Assembly: GCA_002391275.1 (NCBI GenBank)
Contig: DGSC01000070.1
Coordinates: forward strand, 1-42,540
From: Prevotellaceae bacterium UBA4372
GTDB lineage: Bacteria > Bacteroidota > Bacteroidia > Bacteroidales > Bacteroidaceae
Length of the DNA: 42,540 nucleotides
Direction of reading: 5' to 3'
Shown here: piece by piece, positions 33,991 to 42,221 of the stretch
Numbering within the stretch: the stretch's first letter is position 1
How the letters are laid out: every line of letters begins with the position of its first letter
Position numbers and translations under genes: made by a program
Notes under the pieces: model-generated
Database searches by the model: none
What the model saw: only the letters and a program-made list of their open reading frames with translations
Told to the model about the DNA's origin: nothing

Positions 33991-34018
33991 GTTGCGACTT
34001 TGTCGCAACCTTACTTTT
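33991..34018 (+). terminator. Terminator-like hairpin between cysD and the helicase gene
   Basis: GTTGCGAC (33991-33998) pairs perfectly with GTCGCAAC (34002-34009) over a 3-nt loop, followed by CTTACTTTTTAA. The T-run is offset by 5 nt, so read-through is likely and it may act as a partial terminator or attenuator. It would reduce, not abolish, expression of the helicase, cysN and sulfotransferase. Confidence 0.5.
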
Positions 34019-34035
34019 TAATTAATCCATCCCTC

Positions 34036-37000
34036 ATGACGGACCAACAACAACCCATTAACTTCGAAGCTGACACGACTTCCATTATCCCTGATCCGAA
34101 ACAGGAACGAGAAACAGCTGTTGTCGACAGTCAATCTGTAGACATGGCCGAAGAGGTAGTCCTACAGATAGATGAGCGCCAACTGACACGCCAAGCGCTT
34201 TGGGAACGAAAGCTCTTGGATTTCAGCTTACGCAACAACTTGCTGAACATGCGTCTCGGCAAGCGGGCGCTTCAGTTCATATCCTTCGATGTGCCTCACG
34301 TTGAGGACGATCTTCAATCAGGCGACAATTATGCAATTCAACCATGGCCCGAAGGAAATAAAAAGCCAGAGGCCGAAGACGGATTGTTTCACTCTGCAAC
34401 GCAGGCAGCCTCATTGAACGAAAAGGTAAAAGCAGACCTAAAATCTCATCAACTCACAACTTATCTATCAGTTTCTGAGCTGAAGCCGATTCTCACGAAC
34501 CTTTATCGAGGTGCCAGAACTGCCTTGGAAGAGAATGGAGCCAACGCTTTGTTCATTGGCATTGGACTGCTCAAATGGTATGTCACAGAAAAAAGCGATC
34601 AACCAAGATATGCCCCCATACTGCTCTTGCCCGTCAACATCGTACGCAATGGAGCTGGCTATATCGTCCGCTTGCGTGACGAAGAAACAATACTAAACAT
34701 AACCCTCTGCGAATTCTTACGCCAGCAGTTCAAGCTTCTTATTCCCACTTTCGACCCACTGCCTAAGGACGACAGCGGAGTAGACGTACATGCAATTTTC
34801 GCAGCCATGCGCAAGGCTATTGAACAGCACAAGAGATGGGAAATACTTGATGAGAGCGTGCTTGGCCTTTTCTCGTTCAACAAGTTCGTAATGTGGAACG
34901 ACATCCACACAAATGCCGATAAACTGCAAGAAAGCCCCATCGTTAATAGCTTGATTGAACGCAGACTCACCATCAACGACACCAATAACAATGTCGACGT
35001 ACACCAATTCGATCTCACCGCTCGTCCGGCTGATGTAGCCACCCCTATCAGCGTCGATTCGTCACAGCTCGAAGCCGTTATTGAAAGCGGTGAAGGTAAA
35101 AGCTTCATCCTTTATGGTCCTCCTGGAACAGGCAAATCGCAGACCATCACAAACATGATTGCCAATGCCCTCTACAAAGGCAAACGCGTGTTGTTCGTAG
35201 CTGAGAAAATGGCTGCTCTTCAAGTTGTTCAGAAACGCCTTGCAAAGATAGGTCTCGATCCATTCTGCCTCGAACTTCACTCCAACAAAGTCACCAAAAC
35301 GCATTTCCTTGAACAGCTGCAACAGGCAATTGACGTAACACATGGACACGTAAGCGAAGACTTTAACAAGCGTTCCGAAGAGCTCTATGAGCTGCGTCAA
35401 CAGCTCAACAGCTACATGCAAGCTGTACACCAAGTGGGTGATTGCGGCCTCTCCATCTACGACTGTATAGACCGCTATTTAGCGATTGGCGAGACTCCAC
35501 TGGTCGATATACCGCTAAGTTTGACAAACAGTAAGCACGATAGCGACCTGGCCGAGCTAACAGAGAGGCTGGGCAAGCTTGACGCCGTATTCCAAGTAAC
35601 CGGGCACCCTTCCCTACATCCTCTGACTGGTCTTGCTCCCAAAGATGACAGGCGTGAGAGTTTAGCCTTGCTTGAGGATCTGTTAAGAAAGCTCCAGGCC
35701 TCTGGCGAACAACCTTCTTCGCTGCTGAATGAATGGCAAACTATCCAGCAGAAATGGTTCCTGCCGAAACTCTTATCTACCAATAAATTTGTCAAGCGTA
35801 TCCAAAAGATTGATTCAACGGTGACAAAATCTATCCTTTCATCTTTTATGGAGAGCTTAAAGCAAGTACCACAGTCCCTTTCAAGTGAGAACATAGCTTC
35901 CTGGCTTACACACAAAGACGAATGGAAAGAATGGTTCCAATGGTCAAGCCAGCGTACCGATCTTATTAGCATGGGATGGCAACCTGCAGTAGACCTCATA
36001 GAATCAGGTCAAAGCGGAGCTAATGCGGCAAAAGCTATCGCGCGCGTACTATATAAAGAATGGGCGCTTTCGATGATTGACGCCAATGACAGCTTGCGCC
36101 AGTTCAGCGGGCTTGTTTTCGATGATGTCATTGCACGTTATCGCCAACTCACCGAGTTCTTCCAAGAACTAACGAAGAAAGAACTCTACTGCCGCTTGGC
36201 AGCGCGCATCCCAAGCATAAGCATCGAGGCTGCAACGGGTTCCGAGGTAAACATCCTCAAAAGGAACATTGCCAACGGCGGCCGAGGAACCAGCATCAGA
36301 CGGATTATCGACCAAATACCGAACCTCATGCCGAAGCTGTGCCCATGCATGCTCATGAGCCCCATAAGTGTTGCACAGTTCATTGATCTCAATTGGCCTA
36401 AATTCGACCTTGTCATCTTCGACGAGGCCTCGCAGATGCCTACATCTGAAGCCGTTGGCGCTATCGGGCGAGGCAAGGCACTCATCGTAGTTGGCGACAA
36501 CAAACAGATGCCCCCTACCAGCTTCTTTAATGCTCAACAAGTGGATGATGAAGATGCGGAGATAGACGACCTCGACAGCATCCTTGACGACTGTCAGGCT
36601 CTCTCCATACCGAGCCACTATCTTGCCTTCCACTATCGCTCGAAACACGAATCTCTCATCGCTTTCTCCAACCAAGAGTACTACGATGGGCGACTCTTCA
36701 CATTCCCCTCAGCCGACGACCGCTTACAGAAAGTGTCGCTTGTGAAGGTCGACGGAACTTACGACAAGGGCGGTAAACGAAGTAATCGTGCGGAGGCTGA
36801 TGCCGTCGTAGCCGAGATTCTACGCCGACTCTCTGATACGGAATTATCAAAACTAAGCATTGGCGTTGTATCGTTCTCCGTGGCTCAACAGAATCTTATC
36901 GAAGATGTTCTCATGGAAGCGCTCAGCAGTAAGCCCGAATTAGAGGCTAAAGCCCTACAATCCGAAGAGCCCATCTTTGTTAAGAACCTCGAGAATGTTC

Positions 37001-37941
37001 AAGGCGATGAACGCGACGTAATTTTGTTTAGTGTAGGCTACGGCCCGGACAAGGACGGCAATGTGAGCATGAACTTCGGTCCTCTCAACAACCGTGGTGG
37101 CGAACGACGCCTGAACGTTGCCGTGTCCAGGGCACGCTACGAGATGATTGTTTTCTCGACTCTCCGAGCTGAACAAATCGATTTACGCCGCTCTAAAGCA
37201 TTGGGCGTTGAAGGATTGCAGAAATTCCTCAAGTATGCCGAGACTGGACAACTATTGAAAAAAGATACGACAACAAGTCAGACGATCTACGATACAGATG
37301 CATTGGCCATTGACATTGCCGATAAACTGACAGCACTTGGCTACGAAACGTCTACAGCGATAGGACGTTCATCGTTCAAAGTAGATGTAGCTGTTGTAGA
37401 TCCTACTGACCACGAACGCTACCTTCTTGGCATTCTTGTTGACAGCCACGCCCGTAATGCGACCAAGATTGCACGAGACAGAGAACTCACACAACCCTCC
37501 GTGCTGCAAGGACTTGGATGGAAAGTCCTACGCGTCTGGAGCATCGATTGGATGCAGAACCAAAAGCGTGTACTCGAAAACATTGTAAGTGCAATTGAAA
37601 CCAAAGGCACGGGACCGAAGACCGAAGCTCCGCTAAATCTTACAAATCCCAAAATCGTGGAAGAGTCTGTGAAAGCCCATAAACCGTTAGCCGTGAAGAC
37701 TGGTTTTGGCGAGAAACGAGACATCAATGAGATACCTGAGAGCAAAATCGACGAACTCGTTCTTCAAGTTATCAAAGAACAAATAGCTATTCCCCTCGAC
37801 GGTATTAAGCTTGCAGCAAATCGCATGTTAGGCTACACTCGACGCACGGTCAAGACAGACAATGCCATCACTCGCAGTGTTGCTCGCCTTATCGCAAGTA
37901 AACAAGTCCTACGAGATGGGGATATTATCAAAGCAATTTAA
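34036..37941 (+). CDS. DUF4011 helicase with C-terminal Vsr-like nuclease and DUF3320 domains (Hhe-like)
   Basis: The 1301-aa protein has four parts. The N-terminal DUF4011 region includes WERKLLDFSLRNNLLNMRLGKRALQF (about 56-82). An SF1 helicase has Walker A GPPGTGKSQ (361-369), Walker B FDEASQMP with Asp796/Glu797, GDNKQMPPT, and the late motifs NVQGDERDVILFSVGYG and LNVAVSRAR. Residues about 1095-1185 match a Vsr/MTES_1575-type endonuclease fold (Asp1117, GILVDSH with Asp1136, ARDRELTQPSVLQGLGWKVLRVWSIDW). About 1230-1300 is DUF3320. DUF4011-helicase-Vsr proteins have been reported as single-gene antiphage systems (Hhe), from memory. TTG 34000 would extend the frame, but it lies in a hairpin; ATG 34036 is preferred. 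No partner methylase or defence gene is nearby. Confidence 0.88.
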   Translation: MTDQQQPINFEADTTSIIPDPKQERETAVVDSQSVDMAEEVVLQIDERQLTRQALWERKLLDFSLRNNLLNMRLGKRALQFISFDVPHVEDDLQSGDNYAIQPWPEGNKKPEAEDGLFHSATQAASLNEKVKADLKSHQLTTYLSVSELKPILTNLYRGARTALEENGANALFIGIGLLKWYVTEKSDQPRYAPILLLPVNIVRNGAGYIVRLRDEETILNITLCEFLRQQFKLLIPTFDPLPKDDSGVDVHAIFAAMRKAIEQHKRWEILDESVLGLFSFNKFVMWNDIHTNADKLQESPIVNSLIERRLTINDTNNNVDVHQFDLTARPADVATPISVDSSQLEAVIESGEGKSFILYGPPGTGKSQTITNMIANALYKGKRVLFVAEKMAALQVVQKRLAKIGLDPFCLELHSNKVTKTHFLEQLQQAIDVTHGHVSEDFNKRSEELYELRQQLNSYMQAVHQVGDCGLSIYDCIDRYLAIGETPLVDIPLSLTNSKHDSDLAELTERLGKLDAVFQVTGHPSLHPLTGLAPKDDRRESLALLEDLLRKLQASGEQPSSLLNEWQTIQQKWFLPKLLSTNKFVKRIQKIDSTVTKSILSSFMESLKQVPQSLSSENIASWLTHKDEWKEWFQWSSQRTDLISMGWQPAVDLIESGQSGANAAKAIARVLYKEWALSMIDANDSLRQFSGLVFDDVIARYRQLTEFFQELTKKELYCRLAARIPSISIEAATGSEVNILKRNIANGGRGTSIRRIIDQIPNLMPKLCPCMLMSPISVAQFIDLNWPKFDLVIFDEASQMPTSEAVGAIGRGKALIVVGDNKQMPPTSFFNAQQVDDEDAEIDDLDSILDDCQALSIPSHYLAFHYRSKHESLIAFSNQEYYDGRLFTFPSADDRLQKVSLVKVDGTYDKGGKRSNRAEADAVVAEILRRLSDTELSKLSIGVVSFSVAQQNLIEDVLMEALSSKPELEAKALQSEEPIFVKNLENVQGDERDVILFSVGYGPDKDGNVSMNFGPLNNRGGERRLNVAVSRARYEMIVFSTLRAEQIDLRRSKALGVEGLQKFLKYAETGQLLKKDTTTSQTIYDTDALAIDIADKLTALGYETSTAIGRSSFKVDVAVVDPTDHERYLLGILVDSHARNATKIARDRELTQPSVLQGLGWKVLRVWSIDWMQNQKRVLENIVSAIETKGTGPKTEAPLNLTNPKIVEESVKAHKPLAVKTGFGEKRDINEIPESKIDELVLQVIKEQIAIPLDGIKLAANRMLGYTRRTVKTDNAITRSVARLIASKQVLRDGDIIKAI

Positions 37942-37958
37942 ACAAAACTATTCAATCA

Positions 37959-39386
37959 ATGGATAATAAACTCGATATCAAAGCTTACCTCGATGCCGAC
38001 GAACAGAAGGACCTCCTTCGTCTGCTGACCGCAGGAAGCGTAGACGACGGAAAGAGCACCCTCATCGGGCGCCTTCTCTTCGATTCAAAGAAGCTATACG
38101 ATGACCAGCTGGCAGCCCTTGAACGCGACAGCAAGCGCGTAGGCAATGCCGGCGACCATATTGACTATGCCTTGTTACTCGACGGTTTAAAGGCTGAGCG
38201 CGAAGAAGGCATAACGATTGACGTGGCATATCGGTACTTCTCGACCAACAAGCGTAAATTCATCATCGCTGACACTCCGGGCCATGAGCAGTATACTCGC
38301 AATATGATTACTGGCGGATCGACGGCAAATCTCGCCATCATCCTTGTAGACTCACGTACAGGCGTTATCACACAGACACGCCGTCACACCTTCTTGGTCT
38401 CGCTCCTTGGCATCAAGCACATCGTATTGGCAGTGAACAAGATGGATCTCGTCAACTTCAAGGAAGAGGTCTTCCGCAACATTGTTGAAGAATACATGAC
38501 GCTTACCAACCAACTGGGCATCGAGGATGTGACCTGCTTCCCCATCTCGGCTCTTGACGGCGACAATGTCGTTGAACGCAGCGACCGTACACCTTGGTAC
38601 GACGGTCCTGCCCTACTCGACTTTCTCGAGACTGTGCCCATACATGCCGACCGCAACTACAACGACTTCCGCTACCCCGTTCAGTATGTTCTGCGCCCCA
38701 ACCTCGACTTCCGCGGTTTCTGTGGCAAGGTAGCCAGTGGCGTAGTTCGCGTTGGTGACGAAGTTGTAGCTTTGCCGTCAATGAAACGTAGCCACGTAAA
38801 AAGCATTGTCACCTATGATGGTGAACTGAAGGAAGCGTTCCCGCCACAGAGCATAACTATAACCCTCGAAGACGAAATCGACATCAGCCGCGGAGAAATG
38901 ATTGTGCATCCCGACAATGTCCCCAACATAGGTCGCCACTTCACCACTATGCTGGTGTGGATGGACGAAGAGCCCATGGACACGGGCAAGCAGTTCTTCC
39001 TCAAGCACAACACTAACACTACGCGTGCTACCATCGCTGCTATACGCCATCGCGTCGATGTGAATACGTTAGAGAAGAAGGAAGGTAAGCCTTTCCAACT
39101 CAATGAGATTGGACAAGTAGACATTCTCACAGCCAAAACGCTCTTCTTCGATGCCTACAACAAGAACCGCCAAACGGGTGCTTTCATCCTCATTGATCCC
39201 ATCTCCAACAATACTTCTGCCGTCGGTATGATTCTCTCTCCGCTCGACGAGAGCGCACTCGAGAACGACCTCGTGCCGACGCTTGATATGAAGAAGCTGG
39301 GCATCGGTGAAGAACATTACGCAGCCATCGAATCAGCCGTCAAGGAGCTAAGCCGCCAAGGGCTGGAAGTGAAGATTGTAAAATAA
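37959..39386 (+). CDS. cysN: Sulfate adenylyltransferase subunit 1 (GTPase)
   Basis: CysN is the GTPase regulatory subunit of ATP sulfurylase. At 475 aa it is an EF-Tu-like protein without a fused APS kinase, consistent with a separate cysC. G1 is GSVDDGKST (26-34), G3 DTPGH (105-109) and G4 NKMD (160-163). Two beta-barrel domains follow (YPVQYVLRPNLDFRGFCGKVASG; RGEMIVHPDNVP). It starts 17 nt after the helicase stop codon, and the sulfotransferase gene follows 35 nt later, so the operon continues through the insertion. Confidence 0.96.
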   Translation: MDNKLDIKAYLDADEQKDLLRLLTAGSVDDGKSTLIGRLLFDSKKLYDDQLAALERDSKRVGNAGDHIDYALLLDGLKAEREEGITIDVAYRYFSTNKRKFIIADTPGHEQYTRNMITGGSTANLAIILVDSRTGVITQTRRHTFLVSLLGIKHIVLAVNKMDLVNFKEEVFRNIVEEYMTLTNQLGIEDVTCFPISALDGDNVVERSDRTPWYDGPALLDFLETVPIHADRNYNDFRYPVQYVLRPNLDFRGFCGKVASGVVRVGDEVVALPSMKRSHVKSIVTYDGELKEAFPPQSITITLEDEIDISRGEMIVHPDNVPNIGRHFTTMLVWMDEEPMDTGKQFFLKHNTNTTRATIAAIRHRVDVNTLEKKEGKPFQLNEIGQVDILTAKTLFFDAYNKNRQTGAFILIDPISNNTSAVGMILSPLDESALENDLVPTLDMKKLGIGEEHYAAIESAVKELSRQGLEVKIVK

Positions 39387-39421
39387 GCCCTTGAATCCTC
39401 TATCATTAATCCTAAAAAGAC

Positions 39422-40534
39422 ATGGGACTACTTAAATTTGAAGACTTACCTGTCAACCCACTCGTAGGGGCCGATTGGAAGACTTTTAAGGCAATGACCG
39501 CCAAAGAGCCTATCGACAAAGGCTTCCGAATGAAATACTATCTCACCAAAAGCATCTGTCGACTGTTGTCTGTACTAACGCCTATCCAGGAGCGACGCTA
39601 TCAGAAGCTCTTGGCAGACAAACCACTGGAGCACGATCCTTTGTTCATTCTCGGACATTGGCGCTCAGGCACTACCTTTGTGCACAACATCTTCGCACAA
39701 GACGAACATTTCGCTCACACGACCACGTATCAGACCGTGTTCCCTCACTTGATGATGTTCGGGCAACCGTTCTTCAAATTCATGATGAACATCTTCATCC
39801 CCAACCATCGTCCAACCGACGGCATGGAACTAACTCCCGACACGCCTCAAGAAGAGGAATTCGCGCTAAACAACACGATGCCCTACTCCTACTACGACTT
39901 CTGGTACTTCCCCAAGCGGATGCTCGACTACTGCGACCGTTGGCTCACCTTCGAGAATATTAAGCCCGAAGAGGAAGCTGCTTACAAAGAAGCCTTCATG
40001 CGATGTGTAAAGATATCACTCTGGAATACGGGCGGCACGCAATACCTCTCGAAGAATCCGCCTCACACGGGACATATCAAAGCGCTCGTAGACCTGTTCC
40101 CCAACGCTAAGTTCATCTATTTGATGCGTAATCCATACACGGTCTTTGAGAGCACCCGCTCTTTCTTCACGCAGACCATTGCACCGCTCAAACTGCAAGA
40201 CGTAAGCGACGACCAAATTGAGATGAATGCCATCGAAGTCTATCCGCGACTCTACAAAGCTTATCAAGAGCAAAAGAAATTCATCCCCGAAGGCAACCTC
40301 TACGAGGTGAAGTTCGAAGACTTCGAGCACGATGCCTACTCAACGACCAAGGACATCTATACCAAACTGCAACTGCCGGGATGGGACGAGTCGGAACCTG
40401 CCATTCGTGCTTACATCGAAAGCAAGCGAGGATATAAGAAGAATAAGTACGAGTACAAGCCCCGTACCATTGAACTTGTCAACCGGCATTGGGGACAGGC
40501 CATTGACGATTGGGGATATGAGAGGAGATATTAA
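39422..40534 (+). CDS. PAPS-dependent sulfotransferase family protein
   Basis: It probably moves a sulfo group from PAPS to an unknown acceptor in the cytoplasm. The 370-aa protein has the 5'-phosphosulfate loop LGHWRSGTTFVHN (77-89) and the 3'-phosphate site YLMRNPYTVFESTRSFF, with Arg236 and the Ser/Thr after it. KNPPHTGHIKALVDLFPNAKF lies between them. An acceptor region, VFPHLMMFGQPFFKFMMNIFIPNHRPTDGMELTPDTPQEEEFAL, follows the first loop. There is no signal peptide, but the N-terminal part has amphipathic helices. This general type includes the gut Bacteroides enzyme that sulfonates cholesterol and steroids (BT_0416, from memory). Its link to cysC/D/N shows a dedicated PAPS supply. Confidence 0.9.
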   Translation: MGLLKFEDLPVNPLVGADWKTFKAMTAKEPIDKGFRMKYYLTKSICRLLSVLTPIQERRYQKLLADKPLEHDPLFILGHWRSGTTFVHNIFAQDEHFAHTTTYQTVFPHLMMFGQPFFKFMMNIFIPNHRPTDGMELTPDTPQEEEFALNNTMPYSYYDFWYFPKRMLDYCDRWLTFENIKPEEEAAYKEAFMRCVKISLWNTGGTQYLSKNPPHTGHIKALVDLFPNAKFIYLMRNPYTVFESTRSFFTQTIAPLKLQDVSDDQIEMNAIEVYPRLYKAYQEQKKFIPEGNLYEVKFEDFEHDAYSTTKDIYTKLQLPGWDESEPAIRAYIESKRGYKKNKYEYKPRTIELVNRHWGQAIDDWGYERRY

Positions 40535-40583
40535 AGATTAGAAATTAGGTTTAGAGAAAAACATAAGCCTGTTTTCGATGGCT

Positions 40584-40604
40584 CTCGACGTTTTTATCGT
40601 CGAG
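40584..40604 (+). promoter_or_regulatory. Hairpin in the leader of the serine ammonia-lyase gene
   Basis: CTCGACG (40584-40590) pairs with CGTCGAG (40598-40604) across the loop TTTTTAT, and flanking GTTT (40571-40574) can pair with AAAC (40606-40609). No T-run follows. It lies between the sulfotransferase stop and the start codon at 40623. A role in mRNA processing or translation control is possible. Confidence 0.4.
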
Positions 40605-40622
40605 GAAACAATCAGAATTACA

Positions 40623-41843
40623 ATGAAAAGCCTCAAAGAATTATATCGCATAGGCACAGGCCCATCAAGCAGCCATACTATGGGACCGCAAGCTGCCGCC
40701 AAACAATACCTTGAACGACATCCAGAAGCAACGGCCTTCGATGTCGTCCTCTATGGTTCTCTTGCCGCGACAGGCAAAGGACACATGACGGACGTAGCCA
40801 TCCTGCGAGAGCTCGAAAAGCAAGGTCCAGTGGACCTGCACTGGGAACCGAGTGTCTTCCTACCCTTCCACCCCAACGGAATGAAGTTTGCCGTGAAGCA
40901 ACCCGACGGATCACTGTGGGATGAATGGACGGTCTATAGCGTAGGTGGTGGCGCGCTCTCCGAGGGAAAGGATGAATCGTCAGAACCAGAAGACGAGAGT
41001 CTTTATCCCCTTCAGACCATGGAAGAAATCATGACTTGGTGCCAGAAGACAGGCCACACCTTCTGGGAATACGTCGAACAATGCGAAGGTCCCGAGATAT
41101 GGGACTATCTACGCGAAGTGTGGCAGGTGATGCAAGAATCCGTGGAACGTGGCATCAACCACGAAGGCATACTGCCAGGCCCGCTCGGGCTCCAGCGCAA
41201 AGCACCAGTTTACTTCACGAAAGCTAAAGGCTACAAAGCCAATCTCCAGAGCGATGGCCTCGTCTATGCCTACGCCTTGGCCGTGAGCGAAGAGAATGCC
41301 TCCGGAGGTATCATCGCTACAGCCCCCACCTGCGGCTCGTGCGGAGTTCTGCCGGCCGTGCTTTACCACCTTAGCCACGGACATCTATTCTCCGAGGAAC
41401 GCATCTTACATGCCCTCGCCACAGCTGGACTCATCGGTAATTTGGTAAAGCACAACGCCAGCATCTCTGGTGCTGACGTAGGTTGTCAGGGCGAAGTTGG
41501 CGTGGCTTCGGCTATGGCGTCAGGTGCTGCTTGTCAGCTTTTCGGCGGTTCTGTAGCTCAAATTGAATATGCGGCAGAGATGGGGCTGGAACATCACCTG
41601 GGCATGACGTGCGACCCCGTCTGTGGGCTTGTGCAGATTCCATGCATTGAACGCAATGCCTTCGCAGCTGCGCGTGCCTTGGATGCCAACTTCTACGCCT
41701 CACTCTCCGATGGCCAACACCGCGTTTCGTTCGACCGTGTTGTACGTGTGATGAAGCAAACCGGCCACGACCTTCCTTCGCTTTACAAAGAGACTTCTGA
41801 AGGCGGACTCGCTCGTATCGGCATACGGGAACAGCCACAATAA
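40623..41843 (+). CDS. sdaA: L-serine ammonia-lyase, single-chain iron-sulfur type
   Basis: It deaminates L-serine to pyruvate and ammonia with a [4Fe-4S] cluster. The 406-aa protein has the substrate-binding start IGTGPSSSHTMGPQAAA (about 9-25) and the alpha domain with ATAPTCGSCGVLPAV (Cys237, Cys240), GADVGCQGEVGVASAMASGAACQL, and CDPVCGLVQIPCIERN, which supply the cluster cysteines. The frame is open from 40578, but that would place the start codon before the leader hairpin and add 15 residues foreign to the family. The gene is 88 nt after the sulfotransferase. It may be on the same transcript but has no obvious link to sulfonation. Confidence 0.94.
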   Translation: MKSLKELYRIGTGPSSSHTMGPQAAAKQYLERHPEATAFDVVLYGSLAATGKGHMTDVAILRELEKQGPVDLHWEPSVFLPFHPNGMKFAVKQPDGSLWDEWTVYSVGGGALSEGKDESSEPEDESLYPLQTMEEIMTWCQKTGHTFWEYVEQCEGPEIWDYLREVWQVMQESVERGINHEGILPGPLGLQRKAPVYFTKAKGYKANLQSDGLVYAYALAVSEENASGGIIATAPTCGSCGVLPAVLYHLSHGHLFSEERILHALATAGLIGNLVKHNASISGADVGCQGEVGVASAMASGAACQLFGGSVAQIEYAAEMGLEHHLGMTCDPVCGLVQIPCIERNAFAAARALDANFYASLSDGQHRVSFDRVVRVMKQTGHDLPSLYKETSEGGLARIGIREQPQ

Positions 41844-41889
41844 CTCATGCGACAGGCCTTCGTGTTCCAAGCAAATACACGCGTTAAAA

Positions 41890-41977
41890 AACACACTTAG
41901 GCGCATCGGCCAATTCTCTTAGGCGCATCGACCATTTCTCTTAGGCGTATTGACATATACGCGTAACCGCATAATTT
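41890..41977. repeat. Tandem array of the same 22-bp repeat, four units (array B)
   Basis: Units begin at 41890, 41912, 41934 and 41956. The first three share CTTAGGCG(C/T)AT with the preceding AATTCT or close variants; the fourth is degraded and keeps mainly CGCATA. The unit length and the core AATTCTCTTAGG are the same as in array A at 15907-16060, in the same orientation. As in array A, the last unit is the degenerate one. It lies between the sdaA stop codon and a terminator. The stretch 41978-42046 shows nothing else. Confidence 0.85.
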
Positions 41978-42046
41978 GAAACTCTCCTGAGAATCTCCGC
42001 AACAGTCTGTCAGATAAAGTTAAATCATAAAAAAAATTCAAAATAT

Positions 42047-42087
42047 ATGCCTAAACACCACATACACGTGTTTAGGCATCTTTTTTT
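42047..42087 (+). terminator. Intrinsic terminator downstream of sdaA and array B
   Basis: ATGCCTAAACAC (42047-42058) pairs perfectly with GTGTTTAGGCAT (42068-42079) over a 9-nt loop, followed by C and T7. It closes the long plus-strand series that starts with fabD. Confidence 0.92.
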
Positions 42088-42135
42088 ATGAATAAGTTAG
42101 CAAGAAAAAAGAATGTAAAAAAAGTAGTGATTTTC

Positions 42136-42166
42136 TTGTAATGTCTCAAAAATATTGCTACTTTTG
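42136..42166 (+). promoter_or_regulatory. Promoter of ppdK
   Basis: TTG at 42136-42138 (in CTTG, a partial -33), a 20-nt spacer and TACTTTTG at 42159-42166 (full -7). The ATG at 42222 follows 55 nt later. Confidence 0.68.
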
Positions 42167-42221
42167 CGGACTTGAATAATATTTCACTTAACCAAACTAT
42201 AACTATTAACCCTTCAAACTA

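Noticed and set aside
34000..34035. Upstream TTG start of the DUF4011 helicase
   Set aside because: It falls inside the hairpin at 33991-34009, and the added 12 residues resemble no DUF4011 N terminus.
33071..39386. DNA phosphorothioation (Dnd/Ssp) system built on sulfate genes and the helicase
   Set aside because: No DndA-E or SspB-E-like protein is present. CysD and CysN have canonical ATP sulfurylase motifs, and the helicase architecture is DUF4011-type, not DndH or SspH.
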